Source of the DNA: Rugamonas rubra
GTDB lineage: Bacteria > Pseudomonadota > Gammaproteobacteria > Burkholderiales > Burkholderiaceae_D
NCBI RefSeq assembly: GCF_900114705.1
Contig: NZ_FOTW01000007.1
Coordinates: 124,001-188,000, forward strand
Direction: 5' to 3'
Length of the DNA stretch: 64,000 bases
The position numbers and the translations under genes are program-made. Below are positions 16,880 to 26,422 of this stretch, in pieces. Under the pieces are notes generated by a model, which was not told where the DNA came from, made no database searches, and saw nothing but the letters and a program-made list of their open reading frames with translations. The first letter of the stretch is position 1. Every line of letters begins with the position of its first letter.

Positions 16880-17176
16880 CTACTCGATACGCCGCGCCGC
16901 CGGCACCCGCAACACCAAGTCCGACTCGGCCAGCGCGACACAGGGCAGGATGTAGCCCTCGCGCTTCTCGTCCAGGCTCAGTCCCGGCCACTCGATCAAA
17001 TAGCGCACGCTGCCGCCGGCCAGTTGGCACAGGCAGGTGCGGCAGGTGCCGTTGCGGCAGGAGCTCGGCAGGCGGATGCCGGCCGCCTGCGCCGCCAGCA
17101 GCAGCGACTGGCTGTTGTCGGTGTCGAATACCCAATCCTTGTCCTCGATGGCGACGCGGCGTAGAACTGTCATCAT
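16880..17176 (-). CDS. Plant-type [2Fe-2S] ferredoxin
   Basis: 98 residues. C40, C45 and C48 (CRNGTCRTC) and C79 (ILPCV) give the CX4CX2C...C cluster-binding pattern of plant-type ferredoxins. It is a small soluble electron carrier. It follows the chemoreceptor gene on the same strand but is separated by a terminator hairpin, so it is probably expressed alone. Two consecutive ATG codons start the frame and the Shine-Dalgarno is weak. It could supply electrons to an oxygenase such as the Rieske protein about 9 kb away, but nothing in the layout proves this. Confidence 0.9.
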   Translation of the reverse strand: MMTVLRRVAIEDKDWVFDTDNSQSLLLAAQAAGIRLPSSCRNGTCRTCLCQLAGGSVRYLIEWPGLSLDEKREGYILPCVALAESDLVLRVPAARRIE

Positions 17177-17225
17177 CGTTTATATCGTTTCAATGCGGTC
17201 ATCGGAAACGACATGGTAAACCAAA

Positions 17226-17249
17226 GCGGCCGGCGCAGTGGCCGGCCGC
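17226..17249 (-). terminator. Terminator hairpin after the chemoreceptor gene
   Basis: A 9-bp GC stem (GCGGCCGGC / GCCGGCCGC) with a 6-nt loop, followed on the minus strand by TTTGGTTT. Confidence 0.65.
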
Positions 17250-17266
17250 CTCCGCCGTGGCGCCGC

Positions 17267-18976
17267 CTACGCCAGTTGCTTGACCCGGCGCGGCAGGCTG
17301 ACCACCTTGGCCGCCGGCAGGGCCGGCCGGCGCAGCAGCGGCAGGCCGGCCAACGGCGCACGCGCCACCTGGACCACACCGGCCGGCGCCGTCCGCGCCT
17401 GCGACTTCAATTTGAACACCGCCATCGCCTGTTCCACATGGCGCGCCTGCTGCTCCAGGTTGCCGGCGGCGGCGGCGGCCTGCTCCACCAGCGCCGCGTT
17501 CTGCTGGGTGATGTCGTCGATCTGGATCACCGCGTCGTTGACCTGGCCAATACCCTGGCTCTGCTCGCTGGTCGAGTTGGAGATCTCGTCCATCACCTGG
17601 GTGACGCGGTCGACCGACTGCATCACCTCGCTCATGGTGGCGCCGGCGCTGTTGGTCAGCGCGGTGCCGGCGTTGACCTTGGCGATCGACATGTCGATCA
17701 ATCCCTTGATCTCCTTGGCCGCCGTGGCCGAGCGCTGCGCCAGGCCGCGCACCTCGCTGGCCACCACGGCGAAGCCCCTGCCCTCCTCGCCGGCGCGGGC
17801 CGCCTCGACGGCGGCGTTCAACGCCAAAATATTCGTCTGGAAGGCGATGCCGTCGATCAGGCCGATGATGTCGAGGATCTTGCGCGACGAGTCGCTGATG
17901 TCGCCCATCGTCAGCACCACCTGCGAGACGATGTCGCCGCCCGCCTTGGCCACCCGCGAGGCGCTGCCGGCCAGCTCGTTGGCGCGCGCCACGCTGCCGG
18001 CGCTCTGCTGCACGTTGGAGGTCAGCTGCTCCATGCTGGCGGCGGTCTGCTGCAGGCTGGAGGCCTGCGACTCGGTGCGGCCGGACAGGTCCATATTGCC
18101 GGTGGCGATCTCGCCGGTGGCGACGGTGATCTCGGCGAAGTTGCTGCGCACGTCGCTGATGATGCTGTGCAGGTTGACGTTCATCTGCCGCAGCGCCGCC
18201 AGCAGCTGGCCCACCTCGTCGTCGCGCTCGATGACGATCTCGCCGGTCAGGTCGCCGCCGGCCATCTGGCGGGCGGCGCCGGTGGCGCGCCGCAGCGGCA
18301 GCACGACGTGGTTGTACAGGCTGCTCCAAAAATACAGGGTCATCAGCGCCGCCAGGCCGGCCACGCCGCTCAGCCAGGCGTGCAGCGCCTTGCCGCTCGT
18401 GCCGTGGACGTCCCACAGCGCGACGGCGCAGAGCGCCATCATGAGGCTGATCAAACCCGCGTTCAGGCCGATGTGGCGCGCCAGCGACAGTTTGCGCCAG
18501 CCGGCCAGGATCGCCAGCACGCCGCTCTGCTCGACGCGGCCGTTGACGATGCGCAGGCCGCGCGGATTGCCCTGGCGGATCTCGTCGTAGGCGGCGCCGG
18601 CCTGCTTGACCTGCTCGCGGCTGGGCTTGGTGCGCACCGACATGTAGCCGATCGGCCGGCCCTGCTCGATCACCGGCGTGATGTTGGCCAGCACCCAATA
18701 ATAATCGCCGTTCTTGCAGCGGTTCTTCACCATGCCGGTCCACGGCATGCCGTCCTTGATGGTGCGCCACAGGTCGGCGAAGGCCTCGGCCGGCATGTCC
18801 GGGTGGCGCAGGATGTTCTGCGGCGCGCCGATCAGTTCCTGCTCGGTGAAGCCGCTGACCTCGATGAAGTAGGGGTTGGCGTAGTCGATGTTGCCCTGCA
18901 AATCCGTCGTCGACACGATGGTTTTGCCGTCGATTAACACGTACTCGTTCTGCGTGACCGGGGAATTGTTGCGCAT
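17267..18976 (-). CDS. PAS-containing methyl-accepting chemotaxis protein, Aer-like
   Basis: 569 residues. A cytoplasmic N-terminal PAS domain covers about residues 10-115 ([34 protein letters not shown]). Two membrane segments follow (about 165-187 and 197-218) with a very short loop between them, then a HAMP region (about 215-270) and the long signalling coiled coil. The hairpin tip reads [20 protein letters not shown]. The lack of a periplasmic sensor domain and the PAS at the front fit the Aer type of energy or redox taxis receptor. The tail is Ala/Pro/Arg-rich with no CheR-binding pentapeptide. The ATG has AAGGAAAG upstream. Confidence 0.93.
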   Translation of the reverse strand: MRNNSPVTQNEYVLIDGKTIVSTTDLQGNIDYANPYFIEVSGFTEQELIGAPQNILRHPDMPAEAFADLWRTIKDGMPWTGMVKNRCKNGDYYWVLANITPVIEQGRPIGYMSVRTKPSREQVKQAGAAYDEIRQGNPRGLRIVNGRVEQSGVLAILAGWRKLSLARHIGLNAGLISLMMALCAVALWDVHGTSGKALHAWLSGVAGLAALMTLYFWSSLYNHVVLPLRRATGAARQMAGGDLTGEIVIERDDEVGQLLAALRQMNVNLHSIISDVRSNFAEITVATGEIATGNMDLSGRTESQASSLQQTAASMEQLTSNVQQSAGSVARANELAGSASRVAKAGGDIVSQVVLTMGDISDSSRKILDIIGLIDGIAFQTNILALNAAVEAARAGEEGRGFAVVASEVRGLAQRSATAAKEIKGLIDMSIAKVNAGTALTNSAGATMSEVMQSVDRVTQVMDEISNSTSEQSQGIGQVNDAVIQIDDITQQNAALVEQAAAAAGNLEQQARHVEQAMAVFKLKSQARTAPAGVVQVARAPLAGLPLLRRPALPAAKVVSLPRRVKQLA

Positions 18977-19193
18977 TGCCGCTTTCCTTCAATGTGGAAT
19001 ACAGGACAAACGAAAAACAATATCGATACGCGAGCCGGGGATTGGGGGTCGCTACAAGGTGGACGGCAGCGGCTGGAGGGCGCCGTCGTGCGGAAGGAAC
19101 CGCAGCATGAAACCAGTGTAGCAGGACAGAATTGCTGGAATGTCTCCAAATGTTGCATTGCGGCAGATTGTGGTTTGCTAGCCACAAGAAAAT

Positions 19194-19213
19194 GGGAGGC
19201 GCGCGCGCCTCCC
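19194..19213 (-). terminator. Terminator of the nucleoside ABC operon
   Basis: GGGAGGC-GCGCGC-GCCTCCC stem, followed on the minus strand by ATTTTCTT, 7 bp past the last permease stop. Confidence 0.7.
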
Positions 19214-19219
19214 CCGTCC

Positions 19220-20143
19220 TCAGTCGGCGCGGAAGTTCTGCCCCAGCGACATCGGCTTGTTGAGCAAAATGGTCTGCGGATTGCGGCAGATGATCACCAG
19301 CACGACGATGGTGGCCAGGTAGGGCAGCATCGACAGGAACTCCGACGGCACGGCCAGGCCGAAGCCCTGGCCGTGGAACTGCAGCACGGTGACGCCGCCG
19401 AACAGGTAGGCGCCCAGCATCACGCCGCGCGGCTTCCAGGTGGCGAACACCACCTGCGCCAGGGCGATCCAGCCGCGCCCCGCCGTCATGCCCTCGACCC
19501 ACATCGGCGTCAGCGCCAGCGACAGGTAGGCGCCGCCCAGGCCGGCCATGGCGCCGCCGAACATCACCGTGCCGTAGCGCAGGCCGATGACGTGGAAGCC
19601 GATGGCGTGGGCGCTGTCGGGCGACTCGCCGACCGCCCGTATCATCAGGCCGAGGCGGCTGCGCGCCAGCATCCAGGCGATCGCCGCCACCAGCAGCAGC
19701 GAGGCGTAGACCATGCTGTCGAAGCGGAACAGCAGCGGCCCGACGAAGGGGATGTCGGACAGCAGCGGGAAGTGCAGGTGCGGCAGCGGGTCGACCGTCT
19801 GGCCGACCAGGCCGCGGCCGAGGAAGGCCGACAGGCCGATGCCGAACAGGGTCAGCGCCAGGCCGGTGGCCACCTGGTTGGTCTGCAGCGTCAGCACCAG
19901 GAAGGCGAAGATCAGCGCCATGCCCAGGCCGGCCAGCATGGCCGCCAGCAGGCCCAGGGTGATCTGGCCGGTGCCCAGCGTGACGGCGAAGCCGACCACG
20001 GCGCCGACCAGCATCATGCCCTCGATGCCCAAATTGAGTACGCCGGAGCGCTCGGTCACCAGCTCGCCCATCGAGGCCATGATCAAGGGCGTGGCGGCGC
20101 CGGCGGTGCTGGCCAGGAAGGCGATCAACAGTTCTGGATTCAT
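19220..20143 (-). CDS. Nucleoside-type ABC transporter permease, second subunit
   Basis: 307 residues from ATG 20143, which overlaps the upstream permease stop (ATGA). The hydrophobic protein has about 8-9 membrane segments and the family sequence ERSGVLNLGIEGMMLVGAV seen in YufQ/NupQ-type permeases. It pairs with the other permease and the double ATPase to import nucleosides or purines presented by a BMP/Med-type lipoprotein such as the product of 25218-26303. An open frame continues upstream to 21052, but that is out-of-frame translation of the other permease. Confidence 0.92.
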   Translation of the reverse strand: MNPELLIAFLASTAGAATPLIMASMGELVTERSGVLNLGIEGMMLVGAVVGFAVTLGTGQITLGLLAAMLAGLGMALIFAFLVLTLQTNQVATGLALTLFGIGLSAFLGRGLVGQTVDPLPHLHFPLLSDIPFVGPLLFRFDSMVYASLLLVAAIAWMLARSRLGLMIRAVGESPDSAHAIGFHVIGLRYGTVMFGGAMAGLGGAYLSLALTPMWVEGMTAGRGWIALAQVVFATWKPRGVMLGAYLFGGVTVLQFHGQGFGLAVPSEFLSMLPYLATIVVLVIICRNPQTILLNKPMSLGQNFRAD

Positions 20144-21264
20144 GGTGCGGTCTCTCCGGCGGGAATGGTGGCGGCGGCGCTTGCCAAGGCGGCGGCTTTG
20201 GGCACGACGCGCTTGCGCGGCTTGAAGCGGTAGTGGATGAACAGGTCGGCGGCCAGCAGGTAGAACAGCAGCAGGCCCTGGAACAGGCCGGTGATGGCCG
20301 ACGGCAGCTGCAGCTCGATCTGCGCCGACTCGCCGCCGATGTAGAGCAGCGACATCAGCAGCGCCGACAGGAACACGCCGACCGGATGCAGCCGGCCGAC
20401 ATAGGCGACGATGATGGCGGCGAAGCCGTAGCCGGGCGACACCGAGGGCTGCAGCTGGCCCAGCGGGCCGGCCACCTCGCCGACGCCGGCGATGCCGGCC
20501 AGCGCGCCGCTGATCATGAAGGCGGCCCAGACGTTGCGCGGCTCGCTGAAGCCGGCGTAGGCGGCGGCGGCCGGCGCCATGCCGCTGACCTGCATGCGGT
20601 AGCCGGCGAAGGTGCGGCTGCAGAAGAACCAGGCGCCGGCCACCGCCAGCAGCGACAGCGGGAAGGCGGCGTTGATGCGCAGCCCCTCGATCAGCAGCGG
20701 CAGCGTGGCCGACTCGTTGAACATCTTCGACTGCGGGAAGTTGAAGCCGGCCGGGTCGCGCAGCGGGCCGTGCACCAGATAGCTCAGGTACAGGTAGGCG
20801 ACGTAGACCAGCATCAGGCTGACCAAAATCTCGCTGGTGTTGAAGCGGGTGCGCAGCAGCGCCGGGATGGCCGCCCAGGCCATGCCGCCGAGCGCGCCGG
20901 CGACGATCATCAGCGGCAGCAGCCAGCCGGCCTGCACGTCGTCGAAGTACAGCGCCACGCTGCCGGCGGCGATGGCGCCCATGGTCAGCTGGCCGTCGGC
21001 GCCGATGTTGGCGACGTTGGCGCGGAAGCCGATCGCCAGGCCGACGCCGCACAGGATCAGCGGCGTCGCCTTGAGCAGCAGCTCGCCGACGCCGTACAGC
21101 GTGGTGGCCGGCTTGACGAAGTAGATGTAGAAGGCGTGCAGCGGCTCCTGGCCGAGGAAGAAGAACAGCACGGAGCCGCTCAGCAGCATGGCCGCCGCCG
21201 CGATCAGCGGCGAGGCCAGCATCATCGCGCGCGACGGTTCGGGACGTAGTTCAAGCCGTGACAT
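20140..21264 (-). CDS. Nucleoside-type ABC transporter permease, first subunit
   Basis: 374 residues, about 8-9 membrane segments, with the family stretch FRANVANIGADGQLTMGAI typical of YufP/NupP permeases. It overlaps the ATPase gene upstream by 14 bp and the second permease downstream by 4 bp, so the three are translationally coupled. The C-terminus carries a short basic cytoplasmic tail (HYRFKPRKRVVPK). Confidence 0.92.
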   Translation of the reverse strand: MSRLELRPEPSRAMMLASPLIAAAAMLLSGSVLFFFLGQEPLHAFYIYFVKPATTLYGVGELLLKATPLILCGVGLAIGFRANVANIGADGQLTMGAIAAGSVALYFDDVQAGWLLPLMIVAGALGGMAWAAIPALLRTRFNTSEILVSLMLVYVAYLYLSYLVHGPLRDPAGFNFPQSKMFNESATLPLLIEGLRINAAFPLSLLAVAGAWFFCSRTFAGYRMQVSGMAPAAAAYAGFSEPRNVWAAFMISGALAGIAGVGEVAGPLGQLQPSVSPGYGFAAIIVAYVGRLHPVGVFLSALLMSLLYIGGESAQIELQLPSAITGLFQGLLLFYLLAADLFIHYRFKPRKRVVPKAAALASAAATIPAGETAP

Positions 21265-22870
21265 GGGCTGCTCCTTGCTTGGCCGGTAGCGCCTGGCCGT
21301 GGTGGTCCTGGTCGTCGTGGTGGACGTGGTCGAAATCGCCGCTCATCCACACGCCGATCTGGTTGATGTTGGTGCCGGCCGCCGGCACCGCGCGCGACAG
21401 GCGGCCCTTGGCCAGCACGGCGATGCGGTCGCTCATCATGAACAGCTCGTCGAGCTCCTCCGACAGCACCAGCACCGCCACGCCCTGGTCGCGCAGGTCG
21501 ATGATGGCCTGGCGGATCAGCATGGCGGCGCCGATGTCGACGCCCCAGGTGGGCTGCGCCAGCACCATCACCTTGGGCGCCAGCGCGATCTCGCGGCCGA
21601 CGATGAACTTCTGCAGGTTGCCGCCGGACAGGCTGGCGGCGGCCGACTGCGCGCCGCCGCACTTGACGTTGAAGCGGGCGATGACGGCGCGGGCGAAGTC
21701 GCGCACCGCGCCGCGCTGGATCAGGCCGCGCTTGACCATGCCGGTGGCGCCGGCCGGCAGGTAGCCGGTCAGCAGCGCGTTGTCGGCCAGCGACAGGTCG
21801 GGCACGGCGCCGCGGCCGAGCCGCTCCTCCGGCACGAAGCACAGGCCGAGCTGGCGCCGCGCCGCCGCGTCGAGCCGGCCGGCCGGCGCGCCGTCGATGC
21901 GGATGGCGCCGGCGTCGGCCAGCGGCAGCTCGCCGGAGATGGCCTTCAACAGCTCCTGCTGGCCGTTGCCGGAGATGCCGGCGATGCCGACGATCTCGCC
22001 GCCGCGCAGCTCCAGCGCGACGTCCTGCAAATGCGTGCCGAAGGGGTCGTCGCTGGCCACGCTGAGCGGGCCGATGGCCAGCCGCACCGCGCCCGGTTCA
22101 CGCGGCGTCAGGTGGCAGCTGGGCAGCTCGCGGCCGATCATCAGCTCGGCCAGCGAGCGCGCCGTCTCCTCGCGCGGCACCGCCGTGCCGGAGACGCGGC
22201 CGCCGCGCAGCACGGTGGCCTGGTCGCACAGGGCCTGGATCTCGTCGAGCTTGTGGCTGATGTAGAGGATGCTGACGCCCTCGCTGGCCAGCCGGCGCAG
22301 CGACTCGAACAGCTTGAGCACGGCGTCCGGCGTCAGCACCGAGGTCGGCTCGTCCATGATCAGCAGGCGCGGCGACTGCAGCAGGCAGCGCACGATCTCG
22401 ACGCGCTGGCGCTCGCCCACCGACATGCTGTGGATGCGCCGCTGCGGGTCGAGCGGCAGGCCGTACTGCTCGGACACGGCGCGGATGCGCGGCGCCAGCT
22501 GGGCCGGCGTGCTCTTCTCGTCGAGCGCCAGGGCGATGTTCTCGGCCACGGTCAAGGTCTCGAACAGGGCGAAGTGCTGGAACACCATGCCGATGCCGAG
22601 CTTGCGCGCGTCCGACGGCGAGTGGATGTGCACCTGCTTGCCCTCCCACATGATCTCGCCGGCGTCCGGCTTGGTGACGCCGTAGATGATCTTCATCAGC
22701 GTGCTCTTGCCGGCGCCGTTCTCGCCCAGCACGGCGTGTATCTCGCCCGGCATCACCGTCAGGTTGACCTCGGCGTTGGCCACCACCGACGGGTAGATCT
22801 TGGAGATGCCCAGCAGCTGCAGGCGCGGTTCGGCGCGCTGGGGCTGCGGTGGGACCGCGTCGTGATTCAT
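21251..22870 (-). CDS. Double-domain ABC transporter ATPase for nucleoside uptake
   Basis: 539 residues with two nucleotide-binding halves. The first has Walker A GENGAGKST, the signature variant MSVGERQRVE and Walker B LLIMDEPTS. The second has a degenerate P-loop (GISGNGQQELL) and a clear LSGGNLQKFIVGRE signature. This uneven pattern is usual in the RbsA/YufO-type ATPases that serve sugar and nucleoside importers. It is the first gene of the operon. Three GntR-type sites lie in the 337-bp region between it and the divergent regulator gene. Confidence 0.93.
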   Translation of the reverse strand: MNHDAVPPQPQRAEPRLQLLGISKIYPSVVANAEVNLTVMPGEIHAVLGENGAGKSTLMKIIYGVTKPDAGEIMWEGKQVHIHSPSDARKLGIGMVFQHFALFETLTVAENIALALDEKSTPAQLAPRIRAVSEQYGLPLDPQRRIHSMSVGERQRVEIVRCLLQSPRLLIMDEPTSVLTPDAVLKLFESLRRLASEGVSILYISHKLDEIQALCDQATVLRGGRVSGTAVPREETARSLAELMIGRELPSCHLTPREPGAVRLAIGPLSVASDDPFGTHLQDVALELRGGEIVGIAGISGNGQQELLKAISGELPLADAGAIRIDGAPAGRLDAAARRQLGLCFVPEERLGRGAVPDLSLADNALLTGYLPAGATGMVKRGLIQRGAVRDFARAVIARFNVKCGGAQSAAASLSGGNLQKFIVGREIALAPKVMVLAQPTWGVDIGAAMLIRQAIIDLRDQGVAVLVLSEELDELFMMSDRIAVLAKGRLSRAVPAAGTNINQIGVWMSGDFDHVHHDDQDHHGQALPAKQGAAHVTA

Positions 22871-22891
22871 CGGGCGTTACCTCCATCGTCA

Positions 22892-23113
22892 ATTTGTATA
22901 CAAATGCACAGTTCATTTCTTCCAATGACAGACGCAATTTGCATGCCATGAAAATTTGCGGCTGCAGCCAGCAAGCATACCCCCGCGCCGCGCGGCGGCG
23001 CCCGCTTTTGGCGAACTTGTGTACAAAAGCGCACCAAATAAACCACAGCAACTCACCATAAATGTGCAAAAACGCGCCACCGATGCGCAGGGTGGCGAAT
23101 TTTTCGTACACAA
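22892..23113. promoter_or_regulatory. Three GntR-type operators between the ABC operon and its regulator
   Basis: ATTTGTATACAAAT (22892-22905, a perfect palindrome), TTGTGTACAA (23017-23026) and TCGTACACAA (23104-23113) all fit a TTGTRTACAA-like consensus, typical of GntR-family operators. The first lies next to the ABC start and the last about 95 bp from the gntR start, so one regulator probably controls both directions. The rest of this 337-bp gap shows no gene. Confidence 0.75.
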
Positions 23114-23207
23114 TGTGAGCACGAATCCTGCTTTATGTGTTGTTCACACACCCGCTGCCTACCCGCCGCAGCGGGCCAGTCCCGCGACCGACTCTGGAGA
23201 ACGCAAC

Positions 23208-24011
23208 ATGAGCAAGCCATCCACCGCGCCGGCCCCACCGGGCAAGCGCAAGGCCGCCGCCACAACCGCCGCCGGCGCCGCGACGACACTGGCGGGCGCC
23301 GACGGCGCCGCCGCCAACAGCGGCGCGCGCCTCAAGCGCGGCACCACCGCCGTCGACCTGCGCATCTACCGCGCCGTGGTCAACGCCGTCATGAGCCACC
23401 GCCTGCCGCCCGGCACCCACTTGGGCGAGGCCGACTTCTGCGAGCTGTACCGGGTCAGCCGAACCACCGTGCGCAAGGCGCTGCAACGGCTGGCGCACGA
23501 CCACATCATCGAGCTGCGGCCCAACCGTGGCGCGGTGATCGCCTCGCCCACGCCGGAGCAGGCGCGCGACATCTTCGCCGCGCGCCGCGCGCTCGAGCGC
23601 GAGATCGTGCCGCTGGTGATACGCCACCGCACGCCGGCCTCGCTGCAGCAGATCCGCCAGGCGCTGGAGGCGGAGGACCAGGCGCGCCGCACCGGCGACC
23701 GCGCCAGCTGGATCAGGCTGGGCGGCGAGTTCCACCTGCTGCTGGCCGAGCTGGCCGGCAACCAGGTGCTGCTGCGCTTCATGGGCGAGCTGGTGTCGCG
23801 CTGCTCGCTGATCATCGCCTTGTACGAGAGCCCCGGCGCCTCGATGTGCGAGAACGACGAGCACAAGGAGTTGATGACGCTGATCGAACAGGGCAAGGCG
23901 GAGCAGGCCTGCGCGCTGATCGAGCACCACCTGCTGGAGATCGAGGGGCGCCTGCGGCTGGGCGAGCCGGGCCGCAAGATCAACCTGGCCGAGGCGCTGG
24001 CCGGCCTGTAG
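23208..24011 (+). CDS. GntR-family regulator (FadR/FCD subgroup) of nucleoside uptake
   Basis: 267 residues from ATG 23208, with GGAG 9 bp upstream. After a low-complexity Ala/Pro/Lys-rich leader of about 45 residues comes the winged helix (about 50-110, HLGEADFCELYRVSRTTVRK). An all-helical ligand-binding FCD domain follows, with metal-type His residues (RHRTPASL, EFHLLLAELAGN, EHHLLEIEGRL). It is divergent from the ABC operon and upstream of the porin and binding-protein genes, so it is the probable local regulator. The frame is open upstream to 22956, but that part overlaps operators. The effector is unknown, likely a nucleobase or nucleoside. Confidence 0.9.
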   Translation: MSKPSTAPAPPGKRKAAATTAAGAATTLAGADGAAANSGARLKRGTTAVDLRIYRAVVNAVMSHRLPPGTHLGEADFCELYRVSRTTVRKALQRLAHDHIIELRPNRGAVIASPTPEQARDIFAARRALEREIVPLVIRHRTPASLQQIRQALEAEDQARRTGDRASWIRLGGEFHLLLAELAGNQVLLRFMGELVSRCSLIIALYESPGASMCENDEHKELMTLIEQGKAEQACALIEHHLLEIEGRLRLGEPGRKINLAEALAGL

Positions 24012-24218
24012 AACATTGCATACACTTCGCGCCGGCCGCACCAACACGGGGAAGTGCCCGCCCGCGCGGCCCCCGGATGGTGCGCGCGGCCAGCCCGGGC
24101 AAGGCGCGCGGCGCCGCGGCGGCAACCGGAAAAGCGCTCGCCCACAGAGTGAAACAACGGTGTTTTAGACGGCCACGGCGCCACGTGGCCTGTAATTTGC
24201 TAGAGATGTCCATCAAGA

Positions 24219-24251
24219 TTGAATCCAATCGTTATCGGGAATTGGATTCAA
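24219..24251. promoter_or_regulatory. Inverted repeat upstream of the tsx-like gene
   Basis: TTGAATCCAAT, 11 nt, ATTGGATTCAA: perfect 11-bp arms, ending about 28 bp before a TATAAC-like -10 (24280-24285). It differs from the GntR sites, so it is either an operator for another regulator or a hairpin. The rest of the 299-bp gap after gntR shows only a short 7-bp hairpin at 24171-24190. Confidence 0.55.
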
Positions 24252-24310
24252 CCAAGTTCTTTTAGCACCAAAGCAATCTTATAACTAGACCAACCTGACT
24301 GGGAGTTTGC

Positions 24311-25168
24311 ATGAAACCACAACTGCTGAAACACGGCATTGCCCTGACCCTTCTGGCCGCCTGCGGCTGCGCGGCCCACGCCGCCGACTGGAGCGACACC
24401 TCGATCGGCTACCGCTACGGCACCAAGTACGCCGAGCCGTTCAACACCAAGGACATCAGCAAGAGCATCGTCAACCTGACCAGCGCCAGCGGCTACAAGT
24501 ACGGCAAGAACTTCCTCAACGTCGACCTGCTGATGTCGGACGACGCCGACCCCTCGTCGGCCGGCGCCAAGAGCGGCGCCCACGAGGCCTACGTGGTCTA
24601 CCGCCACACGCTGGACCTGGGCAAGGTGATGGGCCAGTCGTTCGCCGCCGGTCCGGTGCGCGGCCTGGGCGCCACCGCCGGCTTCGACTACAACACCAAG
24701 ACCGACGCCGGCTACAACTCGAAGAAGCGGATGGTCGTCGCCGGCCCCACGCTGATGCTCGACGTGCCCGGCTTCCTCGACGTCAGCCTGTTCGCCCTGT
24801 GGGAGAGCAACGCGCCCTACAGCACCTTCTCGCAGACCGCCACGCCGCGCTACAGCTACAAGGTGCACCCGATGCTGACGGCGGCCTGGGGCATCCCCTT
24901 CAACGTCGGCATCCCGCTGTCCTTCGAGGGCTTCGCCAACTTCATCGGCAGCAAGGGCAAGAACGAGTTCGGCGGCGACACCGCCAGCGAAACCAACATC
25001 GACATGCAGATCATGTACGACCTGAGCGCTGCCGTCGGCGCCGGCAAGAACACCTTCAAGGTCGGCCTCGAGTACCAGTACTGGAAGAACAAGTTCGGCA
25101 ACTCGGACCACGGCAACCCGGGCGCCACCGCCAAGACCCCGATGATCCGCGCCGAATACCATTTCTGA
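24311..25168 (+). CDS. Tsx-like nucleoside-specific outer-membrane channel
   Basis: 285 residues with a signal peptide ending AAHA before ADWSDTS. The mature part alternates aromatic and polar residues as in a small beta-barrel (SIGYRYGTKYAEPFN, EYQYWKNKFG, IRAEYHF) and ends in Phe, as outer-membrane proteins usually do. It fits the Tsx channel / nucleoside-binding outer-membrane protein family. GGGAG lies 7 bp upstream of the ATG. The gene stands directly before the BMP binding-protein gene, giving outer-membrane, periplasmic and inner-membrane steps of one uptake route. Confidence 0.88.
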   Translation: MKPQLLKHGIALTLLAACGCAAHAADWSDTSIGYRYGTKYAEPFNTKDISKSIVNLTSASGYKYGKNFLNVDLLMSDDADPSSAGAKSGAHEAYVVYRHTLDLGKVMGQSFAAGPVRGLGATAGFDYNTKTDAGYNSKKRMVVAGPTLMLDVPGFLDVSLFALWESNAPYSTFSQTATPRYSYKVHPMLTAAWGIPFNVGIPLSFEGFANFIGSKGKNEFGGDTASETNIDMQIMYDLSAAVGAGKNTFKVGLEYQYWKNKFGNSDHGNPGATAKTPMIRAEYHF

Positions 25169-25217
25169 TCCTCACGCCCGGCGCCGCGCCGGGCTCTCCA
25201 ACTGAAAGGGAAGACCC

Positions 25218-26303
25218 ATGTTGAACCGCCGCACACTGCTCGCCTTCGCCTCCATCGCCGCCACCCTGGGCCTGGCCGCCGCCGTTCCCGCCCACGCCGA
25301 GGAGCCATTCAAGGTTGGCTTCATCTACATCGGCCCGGTCGGCGACGCCGGTTGGACCTACGCCCACGACCAGGGCCGCCTGGCGCTGGAAAAGGCGCTC
25401 GGCGCCAAGATCAAGACCACCTACGTGGAGAACGTGCCCGAGGGCGCCGACTCCGAGCGGGTGATCCGCAAGCTGGCCGCCGACGGCAACCAGCTGATCT
25501 TCACCACCTCTTTCGGCTACATGAACCCGACCGAAAAGGTGGCCAAGGCCTTCCCCAACGTGGTGTTCCAGCACGCCACCGGCTTCAAGACCGGCAAGAA
25601 CATGGGCGTCTACGAGACCCGCATGTACGAGGGCGCCTACCTGCTCGGCGTGGTGGCCGGCAAAATGACCAAGTCGAAGAGCCTGGGCGTGGTGGCCTCC
25701 TTCCCCGTGCCCGAGGTGATCCGCAACATCAACGCCTTCACGCTGGGCGCGCAGAGCGTCAACCCGACCATCAAAACCAAGGTCATCTGGGTCAACTCGT
25801 GGTACGACCCGGCCAAGGAGCGCCAGGCCGCCGAGACGCTGATCGCCCAGGGCGTCGACGTGCTCAACCAGAACACCGACTCGCCGGCCACGCTGCAGGT
25901 GGCGCAGGAAAAAGGCGTGTACGCCTTCGGCTGGGATTCCGACATGCTCAAGTTCGCGCCCAAGGCGCACCTGACCGCCAGCACCAACAACTGGGGCGGC
26001 TTCTACATCGACACCACCAAGGCGGTGATGGCGAAGACCTGGAAAACCGGCGAGGTGCGCGGCGGCCTGCAGGAGGGCATGGTCAAGATGTCGCCGCTCA
26101 ATCCGGTGGTGCCGGCCGAGGCGGCCAAGATCTTCGAGGAGAAGAAGGCGCTGATCATCAGCGGCAAATTCCATCCCTTCCAGGGTCCGATCAAGGACCA
26201 GTCGGGCGCCATCAAGGTGGCCGCCGGCGCCGTCCTGCCGCTGAAGGAGCTGCTGTCGATGAACTACTACGTGCAGGGCGTCGACGGCAGCATTCCGAAG
26301 TAA
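25218..26303 (+). CDS. BMP/Med-family periplasmic nucleoside-binding protein
   Basis: 361 residues with a signal peptide (MLNRRTLLAFASIAATLGLA... cleaved after AHA). The mature sequence (FKVGFIYIGPVGDAGWTYAH, GFDSDML-like segment FGWDSDMLKFAPKAH) fits the basic-membrane-protein family of ABC substrate-binding proteins for purine nucleosides or nucleobases. No lipobox cysteine is seen at the cleavage site, so it is probably soluble in the periplasm. It lies 49 bp after tsx and delivers substrate to the divergent permease/ATPase operon. Confidence 0.93.
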   Translation: MLNRRTLLAFASIAATLGLAAAVPAHAEEPFKVGFIYIGPVGDAGWTYAHDQGRLALEKALGAKIKTTYVENVPEGADSERVIRKLAADGNQLIFTTSFGYMNPTEKVAKAFPNVVFQHATGFKTGKNMGVYETRMYEGAYLLGVVAGKMTKSKSLGVVASFPVPEVIRNINAFTLGAQSVNPTIKTKVIWVNSWYDPAKERQAAETLIAQGVDVLNQNTDSPATLQVAQEKGVYAFGWDSDMLKFAPKAHLTASTNNWGGFYIDTTKAVMAKTWKTGEVRGGLQEGMVKMSPLNPVVPAEAAKIFEEKKALIISGKFHPFQGPIKDQSGAIKVAAGAVLPLKELLSMNYYVQGVDGSIPK

Positions 26304-26422
26304 GCGAGCGCGCCACCGCAGCGGCTCCATCCCGGCCCGTGCCGTCGGCGCCGCCGCCTCCGCAAGGGGGCGGCGCGCCGGCGCAACGGGCCGTTCCGTT
26401 CCACCCGCCACCGGCCGAGACC

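Noticed and set aside
20144..21052. Long N-terminal extension of the second ABC permease
   Set aside because: It is an out-of-frame reading of the first permease gene. The ATG at 20143 with ATGA overlap gives the normal family length.
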